Assembly (NCBI GenBank): GCA_036172665.1
Contig: JAYKNF010000013.1
Span: forward strand, 2,480,001-2,544,000
Origin: Prosopocoilus inquinatus
Taxonomy: Eukaryota > Arthropoda > Insecta > Coleoptera > Lucanidae
DNA length: 64,000 bases
Direction of reading: 5' to 3'
The notes beneath the pieces were generated by a model that saw only the letters and a program-made list of their open reading frames with translations, did no database searches and was not told the origin of the DNA. This document shows, piece by piece, positions 54,101-64,000 of this stretch (within the stretch, counting starts at the first letter, position 1; every line of letters begins with the position of its first letter). A program made the position numbers and the translations under genes.

Positions 54101-55471
54101 TGTGAGATACGACGTTTTCGGACGCAGCAGAAGCTGGAAATAGTTTTAAACAAAACAACACGCATTAGCGATGTTCCTGTGATGTATCTAATCGATCCTT
54201 ACTTAGCTACTATGTTATTTGACGTTTCGATGGACTCCAGTAACTCTGATGTGAGATACAAAGTTCTCTGACACAGCAGAAGCTGGAAATAGTTTTGAAC
54301 GAAACAACACGTATTAGCGTTGTTCCTGTGATGTATCTAAACGATCCTTACTTATCTAACATGTTATTTGACGTTTGGATGGACTCCAATAAGTCTGATG
54401 TGAGATACAAAGTTTTTGGACGCAGCAGGAGCTGGAAATAGTTTTAAACGAAACAACACGTATTAGCGTTGTTCCTGTGCTGTATCTAATCGATCCTTAC
54501 TTATCTATCATGTTATTTGACGTTTCGATGGACTCCAGTAACTCTGATGTGAGATACGACGTTTTCGGGCGCAGCAGAAGCTGGAAATAGTTTTAAACGA
54601 AACAACACGTATTAGCGTTGTTCCTGTGATGTATCTAATCGATCCTTACTTATCTATCATGTTATTTGACGTTTGGATAAACTCCAGTAACTCTGATTTG
54701 AGATACGAAGTTCTCGGACGCAGCAGAAGCTGGAAATAGTTTTAAACGAAACAACACGCATTAGCGTTGTTCCTGTGATGTATCTAATCGATCCTTACTC
54801 ATCTATCATGTTACTTGGCGTTTCGATGGACTCCAGTAACTTTGATGTGAGATACGAAGTTCTCGGACGCAGCTGAAGCTAGAAATAGTTTTAAACGAAA
54901 CAACACGTATTAGCGTTGTTCCTGTGATGTATCTAATCGATCCTTACTCATCTATCAAGTTATTTGACGTTTGGATGGACTCCAGTAACTCTGATGTGAG
55001 ATACAAAGTTTACGGACGCAGCAGAAGCTGGAAATAGTTTTGAACGAAACAGCACGTATTAGCGTTGTTCCTGTGATGTATCTAATCGATCCTTACTTAT
55101 CTACTATGTTATTTGACGTTTCGATGGACTCCAGTAACTATGATGTGAGATACGAAATTTCCGGACGCAGCTGAAGCTAGAAATAGTTTTAAAGGAAACA
55201 ACACGCATTAGCGTTGTTCCTGTGATGTATCTAATCGATCCTTACTCATCTATTATGTTATTTGGCGTTTCGATAGACTCCAGTAACTTTGATGTGAGAT
55301 ACGAAGTTCTCGGACGCAGCTGAAGCTAGAAATAGATTTAAAGGAAACAACACGCACTAGCGTTGTTCCTGTGATGTATCTAATCGATCCTTACTTATCT
55401 AACATGTTATTTGACGTTTGGATGGACTCCAGTAAGTCTGATGTGAGATACAAAGTTTTTGGACGCAGCAG
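51151..55471 (+). repeat. 29-monomer duplication, left copy (4,321 bp)
   Basis: Block from the caggag/gctgtatc monomer through the domain B series, the lead-in block (cagtagccc at 53642, ctccggtaac near 54084) and on to a tattatg monomer (55251). Near 55165 one monomer is chimeric (gaaatttccgg joined to cagctgaagctag), one monomer shorter than the corresponding stretch near 14.0 kb. The right junction with the second copy lies between 55384 and 55472. Confidence 0.85.
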
Positions 55472-58400
55472 GAGCTGGAAATAGTTTTAAACGAAACAAC
55501 ACGTATTAGCGTTGTTCCTGTGCTGTATCTAATCGATCCTTACTTATCTATCATGTTATTTGACGTTTCGATGGACTCCAGTAACTCTGATGTGAGATAC
55601 GACGTTTTCGGACGCAGCAGAAGCTGGAAATAGTTTTAAACGAAACAACACGTATTAGCGTTGTTCCTGTGATGTATCTAATCGATCCTTACTTATCTAT
55701 CATGTTATTTGACGTTTGGATGGACTCCAGTAACTCTGATTTCAGATACGAAGTTCTCGGACGCAGCAGAAGTTGGAAATAGTTTTAAACGAAACAACAC
55801 GCATTAGCGTTGTTCCTGTGATGTATCTAATCGATCCTTACTCATCTATCATTTTATTTGGCGTTTCGATGGACTCCAGTAACTTTGATGTGAGATACGA
55901 AGTTCTCGGACGCAGCTGAAGCTGGAAATAGTTTTAAACGAAACAACACGCATTAGCGTTGTTCCTGTGATGTATCTAATCGATCCTTATTCATCTATCA
56001 TGTTATTTGACGTTTCGATGGACTCCAGTAACTTTGATGTGAGATACGAAGTTCTCGGACGCAGCCGAAGCTAGAAATAGTTTTAAACGAAACAACACGC
56101 ATTAGCGTTGTTCCTGTGATGTATCTAATCGATCCTTACTCATCTATCATGTTACTTGGCGTTTCGATGGACTCCAGTAACTTTGATGTGAGATACGAAG
56201 TTCTCGGGCGCAGCTGAAGCTAGAAATAGTTTTAAACGAAACAACACGTATTAGCGTTGTTCCTGTGATGTATCTAATCGATCCTTACTCATCTATCAAG
56301 TTATTTGACGTTTCGATGGACTCCAGTAACTCTGATGTGAGATACAAAGTTTACGGACGCAGCAGAAGCTGGAAATAGTTGTGAACGAAACAGCACGTAT
56401 TAGCGTAGTTCCTGTGATGTATCTAATCGATCCTTACTTATCTACTATGTTATTTGACGTTTCGATGGACTCCAGTAACTATGATGTGAGACACGAAATT
56501 TCCGGACGCAGCAGAAGCTGGAAATAGTTTTAAACGAAACAATACGCATTAGCGTTGTTCCTGTAATGTATCTAATCGATCCATACTCATCTCTCATGTT
56601 ATTTGGCGGTTCGATGGACTCCAGTAACTTTGATGTGAGTTACGAAGTTCTTGGACGCAGCTGAAGCTAGAAATAGTTTTAAAGGAAACAACACGCATTA
56701 GCGTTGTTCCTGTGATGTATCTAATCGATCCTTACTCTTCTATCATGTTATTTGGCGTTTCGATAGACTCCAATAACTTTGATGTGAGATACGAAGTTCT
56801 CGGACGCAGCTGAAGCTAGAAATAGTTTTAAAGGAAACAACACGCACTAGCGTTGTTCCTGTGATGTATCTAATCAATCCTTACTCATCTATCATGTTAT
56901 TTGGCGTTTCGATGGACTCCAGTAACTTTGATGTGAGATACGAAGTTCTCGGACGCAGCTGAAGCTAGAAATAGTTTTAAACGAAACAACACGCATTAGC
57001 GTTGTTCCTGTGATGTATCTAATCGATCCTTACTCATCTATCATGTTACTTGGCGTTTCGATGGACTCCAGTAACTTTGATGTGAGACACGAAGTTCTCG
57101 GGCGCAGCTGAAGCTAGAAATAGTTTTAAAGGAAACAACACGTATTAGCGTTGTTCCTGTGATGTATCTAATCGATCCTTACTCATCTATCAAGTTATTT
57201 GACGTTTGGATGGACTCCAGTAACTCTGATGTGAGATACAAAGTTTACGGACGCAGCAGAAGCTGGAAATAGTTGTGAACGAAACAGCACGTATTAGCGT
57301 TGTTCATGTGATGTATCTAATCGATCCTTACTTATCTACTATGTTATTTGACGTTTCGATGGACTCCAGTAACTATGATGTGAGACACGAAATTTCCGGA
57401 CGCAGCAGAAGCTGGAAATAGTTTTAAACGAAACAATACGCATTAGCGTTGTTCCTGTGATGTATCTAATCGATCCTTACTCATCTCTCATGTTATTTGG
57501 CGTTTCGATGGACTCCAGTAACTTTGATGTGAGTTACGAAGTTCTCGGACGCAGCTGAAGCTAGATATAGTTTTAAAGGAAACAACACGCATTAGCGTTG
57601 TTCCTGTGATGTATCTAATCGATCCTTACTCATCTATCATGTTATTTGGCGTTTCGATAGACTCCAGTAACTTTGATGTGAGATACGAAGTTCTCGCACG
57701 CAGCTGAAGCTACAAATAGTTTTAAAGGAAACAACACGCACTAGCGTTGTTCCTGTGATGTATCTAATCAATCCTTACTCATCTATCATGTTATTTGGCG
57801 TTTCGATGGACTCCAGTAACTTTGATGTGAGATACGAAGTTCTCGGACGCAGCTGAAGCTAGAAATAGTTTTAAACGAAACAACACGCATTAGCGTTGTT
57901 CCTGTGATGTATCTAATCGATCCTTACTTATCTATCATGTTATTTGACGTTTGGATGGACTCCAGTAGCCCTGATGTGAGATACGAAATATTCGGACGCA
58001 GCAGAAGCTAGAAATAGTTTTAAACGAAACAACACGCATTAGCGTTGTTCCTGTGATGTATCTAATCGATTCTTACTCATCTATCATGTTATTTGTCGTT
58101 TCGATGGACTCTAGTAATTCTGATGTGAGATACGAAGTTTTTGGACGCAGCAGGAGCTGGAAATAGTTTTGAACGAAACAACACGTATTAGCGTTGTTCC
58201 TGTGATGTATCTAAACGATCCTTACTTATCTAACATGTTATTTGACGTTTGGATGGACTCCAGTAAGTCTGATGTGATATACAAAGTTTTTGGACGCAGC
58301 AGGAGCTGGAAATAGTTTTAAACGAAACAACACGTATTAGCGTTGTTCCTGTGCTGTATCTAATCGATCCTTACTTATCTATCATGTTATTTGACGTTTC

Positions 58401-59494
58401 GATGAACTCCGGTAACTCTGATGTGAGATACGACGTTTTCGGACGCAGCAGAAGCTGGAAATAGTTTTAAACAAAACAACACGCATTAGCGATGTTCCTG
58501 TGATGTATCTAATCGATCCTTACTTAGCTACTATGTTATTTGACGTTTCGATGGACTCCAGTAACTCTGATGTGAGATACAAAGTTCTCTGACACAGCAG
58601 AAGCTGGAAATAGTTTTGAACGAAACAACACGTATTAGCGTTGTTCCTGTGATGTATCTAAACGATCCTTACTTATCTAACATGTTATTTGACGTTTGGA
58701 TGGACTCCAGTAAGTCTGATGTGAGATACAAAGTTTTTGGACGCAGCAGGAGCTGGAAATAGTTTTAAACGAAACAACACGTATTAGCGTTGTTCCTGTG
58801 ATGTATCTAATCGATCCTTACTCATCTATCATGTTACTTGGCGTTTCGATGGACTCCAGTAACTTTGATGTGAGATACGAAGTTCTCGGACGCAGCTGAA
58901 GCTAGAAATAGTTTTAAACGAAACAACACGTATTAGCGTTGTTCCTGTGATGTATCTAATCGATCCTTACTCATCTATCAAGTTATTTGACGTTTGGATG
59001 GACTCCAGTAACTCTGATGTGAGATACAAAGTTTACGGACGCAGCAGAAGCTGGAAATAGTTTTGAACGAAACAGCACGTATTAGCGTTGTTCCTGTGAT
59101 GTATCTAATCGATCCTTACTTATCTACTATGTTATTTGACGTTTCGATGGACTCCAGTAACTATGATGTGAGATACGAAATTTCCGGACGCAGCTGAAGC
59201 TAGAAATAGTTTTAAAGGAAACAACACGCATTAGCGTTGTTCCTGTGATGTATCTAATCGATCCTTACTCATCTATTATGTTATTTGGCGTTTCGATAGA
59301 CTCCAGTAACTTTGATGTGAGATACGAAGTTCTCGGACGCAGCTGAAGCTAGAAATAGATTTAAAGGAAACAACACGCACTAGCGTTGTTCCTGTGATGT
59401 ATCTAATCGATCCTTACTTATCTAACATGTTATTTGACGTTTGGATGGACTCCAGTAAGTCTGATGTGAGATACAAAGTTTTTGGACGCAGCAG
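55472..59494 (+). repeat. 29-monomer duplication, right copy, 27 monomers left (4,023 bp)
   Basis: Matches the left copy at offset 4,321 (cagtagccc at 57963) until about 58,782. Two monomers are then missing: the junction lies between 58782 and 58801, where a cgtattag half is joined to a gtgatgtatc half in place of gtgctgtatc. Beyond that it matches at offset 4,023 (tattatg at 59274) up to 59494. It lacks the cgggcgcagcag and ggataaactcc monomers of the left copy. Confidence 0.85.
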
Positions 59495-62400
59495 AAGCTG
59501 GAAATAGTTTTGAACGAAACAACACGTATTAGCGTTGTTCCTGTGATGTATCTAATCGATCCTTACTTAGCTACTATGTTATTTGACGTTTCGATGGACT
59601 CCAGTAACTCTAATGTGAGATACGAAATTTTCGGATGCAGCAGCAGCTGGAAATAGTTTTAAACGAAACAACACATATTAGCGTTGTTCCTGTGATGTAT
59701 CTAATCGATCCTTACTTATCTATCATGTTATTTGACGTTTCGATGGACTCCAGTAACTCTGATGTGAGATACGAAGTTCTCGGACGCAGCTGAAGCTGGA
59801 AATAATTTTAAACGAAACAACACGCATTAGCGTTGTTCCTGTGATGTATCTAATCGATCCTTACTCATCTATCATGTTATTTGACGTTTCGATGGATTCC
59901 AGTAACTTTGATGTGAGATACGAAGTTCTCGGACGCAGCTGAAGCTAGAAATAGTTTTAAACGAAACAACACGTATTAGCGTTGTTCCTGTGATGTATCT
60001 AATCGATCCTTACTCATCTATCATGTTATTTGGCGTTTCGATGGACTCCAGTAACTTTGATGTGAGTTACGAAGTTCTCGGACGCAGCTGAAGCTAGAAA
60101 TAGTTTTAAACGAAACAACACGCATTAGCGTTGTTCCTGTGATGTATCTAATCGATCTTTACTTATATATCATGTTATTTGACGTTTGGATGGACTCCAG
60201 TAACCCTGATGTGAGATACGAAGTTCTCGGACGCATCAGAAGCTGGAAATAGTTTTGAACGAAACAACACGTATTAGCGTTGTTCCTGTGATGTATCTAA
60301 ACGTTCCTTACTTATCTAACATGTTATTTGGCGTTTCGATGGACTCCAGTAACTTTGATGTGAGTTACGAAGTTCTCGGACGCAGCTGAAGCTAGAAATA
60401 GTTTTAAAGGAAACAACACGCATTAGCGTTGTTCCTGTGATGTATCTAATCGATCCTTACTCATCTATCATGTTATTTGGCGTTTCGATATACTCCAGTA
60501 ACTTTGATGTGAGATACGAAGTTCTCGGACGCAGCTGAAGCTAGAAATAGATTTAAAGGAAACAACACGCACTAGCGTTGTTCCTGTGATGTATCTAATC
60601 GATCCTTACATATCTAACATGTTATTTGACGTTTGGATGGACTCCAGTAAGTCTGATGTGAGATACAAAGTTCTTGGACGCAGCAGAATCTGGAAATAGT
60701 TTTGAACGAAACAACACGTATTAGCGTTGTTCCTGTGATGTATCTAATCGATCCTTACTTAGCTACTATGTTATTTGACGTTTCGATGGACTCCAGTAAC
60801 TCTAATGTGAGATACGAAATTTTCGGATGCAGCAGCAGCTGGAAATAGTTTTAAACGAAACAACACATATTAGCGTTGTTCCTGTGATGTATCTAATCGA
60901 TCCTTACTCATCTATCATGTTATTTGACGTTTGGACGGACTCCAGTAACTCTGATGTGAGAAACAAAGTTCTCGGAGGCAGCAGAAGCTGGAAATAGTTT
61001 TGAACGAAACAACACGTATTAGCGTTGTTCCTGTGATGTATCTAATCGATCCTTACTCATCTATCATGTTATTTGACGTTTGGACGGACTCCAGTAACTC
61101 TGATGTGAGATACAAAGTTCTCGGACGTAGCAGAAGCTGGAAATAGTTTTGAACGAAACAACAGGTATTAGCGTTGTTCCTGTGATGTATCTAAACGATC
61201 CTTACTTATCTAACATATTATTTGACGTTTGGATGGACTCCAGTAAGTCTGATGTGAGATACAAAGTTTTTGGACGCAGCAGGAGCTGGAAATAGTTTTA
61301 AACGAAACAACACGTATTAGCGTTGTTCCTGTGCTGTATCTAATCGATCCTTACTTATCTATCATGTTATTTTACGTTTCGATGGACTCCAGTAACTCTG
61401 ATGTGAGATACGACGTTTTCGGACGCAGCAGAAGCTGGAAATAGTTTTAAACGAAACAACACGCATTAGCGTTGTTCCTGTGATGTATCTAATCGATCCT
61501 TACTCATCTATCATGTTATTTGGCGTTTCGATGGACTCCAGTAACTTTGATGTGAGATACGAAGTTCTCGGACGCAGCAGAAGCTGGAAATAGTTTTAAA
61601 CGAAACAACACGCATTAGCGTTCTTCCTGTGATGTATCTAATCGATCCTTACTCATCTATCATGTTATTTGGCGTTTCGATGGACTCCAGTAACTTTGAT
61701 GTGAGATACGAAGTTCTCGGATGCAGCTGAAGCTGGAAATAGTTTTAAACGAAACAACACGCATTAGCGTTGTTCCTGTGATGTATCTAATCGATCCCTA
61801 CTCATCTATCATGTTATTTGGCGTTTCGATAGACTCCAGTAACTTTGATGTGAGATACGACGTTCTCGGACGCAGCTGAAGCTAGAAATAGATTTAAAGG
61901 AAACAACACGCACTAGCGTTGTTCCTGTGATGTATCTAATCGATCCTTACTTATCTAACATGTTATTTGACGTTTGGATGGACTCCAGTAAGTCTGATGT
62001 GAGATACAAAGTTTTTGGACGCAGCAGAAACTGGAAATAGTTTTGAACGAAACAACACGTATTAGCGTTGTTCCTGTGATGTATCTAATCGATCCTTACT
62101 TAGCTACTATGTTATTTGACGTTTCGATGGACTCCAGTAACTTTGATGTGAGATACGAATTTCTCGGACGCAGCTGAAGCTAGAAATAGTTTTAAACGAA
62201 ACAACACGCATTAGCGTTGTTCCTGTGATGTATCTAATCGATCTTTACTTATATATCATGTTATTTGACGTTTCGATGGACTCCAGTAACTTTGATGTGA
62301 GATACGAAGTTCTCGGACGCAGCTGAAGCTAGAAATAGTTTTAAACGAAACAACACGCATTAGCGTTGTTCCTGTGATGTATCTAATCGATCCCTACTCA

Positions 62401-64000
62401 TCTATCATGTTATTTGGCGTTTCGATGGACTCCAGTAACTCTGATGTGAGATACGACGTTTTCGGACGCAGCAGAAGCTGTAAATAGTTTTAAACGAAAC
62501 AACACGCAATAGCGATGTTCCTGTGATGTATCTAATGGATCCTTACTCATCTATCATGTTATTTTACGTTTGGATGGACTCCAGTAACTCTGATGTGAGA
62601 TACAAAGTTTTTGGACGCAGCAGAAACTGGAAATAGTTTTGAACGAAACAACACGTATTAGCGTTGTTCCTGTGATGTATCTAATCGATCCTTACTTAGC
62701 TACTATGTTATTTGACGTTTCGATGGACTCCAGTATCTCTAATGTGAGATACGAAATTTTCGGACGCAGCAGCAGCTGGAAATAGTTTTAAACGAAACAA
62801 CACATATTAGCGTTGTTCCTGTGATGTTTCTAATCGATCCTTACTCATCTATCATGTTATTTGACGTTTGGATGGACTCCAGTAACTTTGATGTGAGATA
62901 CGAAGTTCTCGGACGCAGCTGAAGCTGGAAATAATTTTAAACGAAACAACACGCATTAGCGTTGTTCCTGTGATGTATGTAATCGATCCTTACTCATCTA
63001 TCATGTTATTTGACGTTTCGATGGATTCCAGTAACTTTGATGTGAGATACGAAGTTCTCGGACGCAGCTGAAGCTAGAAATAGTTTTAAACGAAACCACA
63101 CGTATTAGCGTTGTTCCTGTGATGTATCTAATCGATCCTTACTCATCTATCATGTTATTTGACGTTTGGATGGACTCCAGTAACTCTGATGTGAGATACA
63201 AAGTTTTCGGACGCAGCAGAAGCTGGAAATAGTTTTGAACGAAACAACACGTATTAGCGTTGTTCCTGTGATGTATCTAAACGTTCCTTACTTATCTAAC
63301 ATGTTATTTGACGTTTGGATGGACTCCAGTAAGTCTGATGTGATATACAAAGTTTTTGGACGCAGCAGGAGCTGGAAATAGTTTTAAACGAGACAACAAG
63401 TATTAGCGTTGTTCCTGTGCTGTATCTAATCGATCCTTACTTATCTGTCATGTTATCTGACGTTTCGATGGACTCCAGTAACTCTGATGTGAGATACGAC
63501 TTTTTCGGACGCAGCAGAAGCTGGAAATAGTTTTGAACGAAACAACACGTATTAACGTTGTTCCTGTGATGTATCTAATCGATCCTTACTTATCTACTAT
63601 GTTATTTGGCGTTTCGATGGACTCCAGTAACTTTGATGTGAGATACGAATTTCTCGGACGCAGCTGAAGCTAGAAATAGTTTTAAACGAAACAACACGCA
63701 TTAGCGTTGTTCCTGTGATGTATCTAATCGATCTTTACTTATATATCATGTTATTTGATGTTTCGATGGACTCCAGTAACTTTGATGTGAGATACGAAGT
63801 TCTCGGACGCAGCTGAAGCTAGAAATAGTTTTAAACGAAACAACACGTATTAGCGTTGTTCCTGTGATGTATCTAATCGATCCTTACTCATCTATCATGT
63901 TATTTGGCGTTTCGATAGACTCCAGTAACTTTGATGTGAGATACGACGTTCTCGGACGCAGCTGAAGCTAGAAATAGATTTAAAGGAAACAACACGCACT
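59495..64000 (+). repeat. mosaic right-hand domain
   Basis: All monomer types are known from the left, but the order is shuffled by many short junctions. Two monomers with gatacgaatttctcgg lie 10 monomers apart (near 62154 and 63644). A gatacgacgttctcgg monomer recurs 14 monomers apart (61854 and 63940). Blocks of the 13-18 kb type (cgcaatagcg, ggatcc at 62537), the domain A type (gatatacaaag near 63,345; attaacg at 63548) and the domain B type (gatagactcc) alternate. No clean large HOR is visible before the edge. Confidence 0.75.
63918..64000 (+). repeat. partial monomer cut by the window edge
   Basis: First 83 bases of a class II monomer (gacgttctcgg, gctagaaatag, atttaaagg, cgcact). The array evidently continues past the window. 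Confidence 0.95.

Larger units (their letters stand above)
1..64000 (+). repeat. 149-bp satellite DNA array filling the window
   Basis: The start motif gactccagtaa recurs at 1, 150, 299, 448, 597, 746, 895 and so on to 63918, always on the + strand. 429 complete monomers fit with a net loss of only 4 bases. No unrelated sequence interrupts the array, so there is no gene-free spacer to describe separately. Monomers differ mainly by single-base substitutions that occur in fixed combinations, which define higher-order repeats. Satellites with monomers near nucleosome length typically form centromeric or pericentromeric heterochromatin; that placement is inferred. I do not recognise the family. 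Both array edges lie outside the window. Confidence 0.98.

Noticed and set aside
1..64000. CRISPR array
   Set aside because: Repetition is regular, but the whole 149-bp unit repeats with only scattered substitutions. There are no short direct repeats separated by unique spacers and no cas genes.
1..64000. Repeat-containing protein gene
   Set aside because: 149 is not divisible by 3 and the monomer has stops at positions 9, 15, 20, 58, 64, 83, 97 and 106 on the + strand and several on the - strand. Only runs below about 65 codons are open and they are not conserved in frame.
1..64000. rDNA spacer, tRNA or 5S RNA gene cluster
   Set aside because: No tRNA box A/B pair, 5S internal control region or rRNA-like conserved stretch was recognised in the monomer on either strand.

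Overview
The whole 64,000-base window is one uninterrupted satellite DNA array. A 149-bp monomer is repeated head to tail on the same strand from the first base to the last: 429 complete monomers plus an 83-bp partial one at the right edge. I see no protein-coding gene, RNA gene, transposon, insertion sequence or CRISPR array. The monomer carries stop codons in all frames of both strands, and because 149 is not a multiple of 3 the frame rotates with each copy. By hand count the longest stop-free run in the consensus is about 190 bases on the + strand and about 140 on the - strand.

The setting is almost certainly eukaryotic heterochromatin (centromeric or pericentromeric, or a heterochromatic sex or B chromosome): a near-nucleosome-length monomer, layered higher-order repeats (HORs), and no interruption over 64 kb. 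I do not recognise the family and cannot name the organism. The consensus has about 42% GC and 9 CpG per monomer (observed/expected about 1.4). That lack of CpG decay argues weakly against a heavily CpG-methylated vertebrate or plant satellite and fits many invertebrates; this is inference.

Layout. (A) 1-9.6 kb: short irregular HORs; the same marker monomer recurs after 15, 8, 8, 16 and 12 monomers, with all three small deletions of the array. (B) 9.6-12.5 kb: 5-6-monomer HORs rich in a second monomer class. (C) 12.5-18.7 kb: a lead-in and then a clean 18-monomer (2,682-bp) tandem duplication. (D) 18.7-49.4 kb: large HOR units in tandem, two 47-monomer (7,003-bp) copies that look almost identical, then shortened versions of 28, 32, 26 and 26 monomers. 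(E) 49.4-59.5 kb: a seventh unit that contains a 29-monomer duplication, the second copy of which has lost 2 monomers. (F) 59.5-64 kb: a mosaic of the same variants with smaller repeats.

The informative content is the history of the array. Every large rearrangement changes length by whole monomers. Junctions fall inside monomers at matching positions, giving chimeric monomers of normal length, as expected for unequal crossing-over or conversion between aligned monomers. After base 9,252 I find no net phase shift for about 54.7 kb. Within the monomer, a short dyad (one variant restores its pairing) and a partial CENP-B-box-like motif are the only candidate functional sites, and both are speculative.
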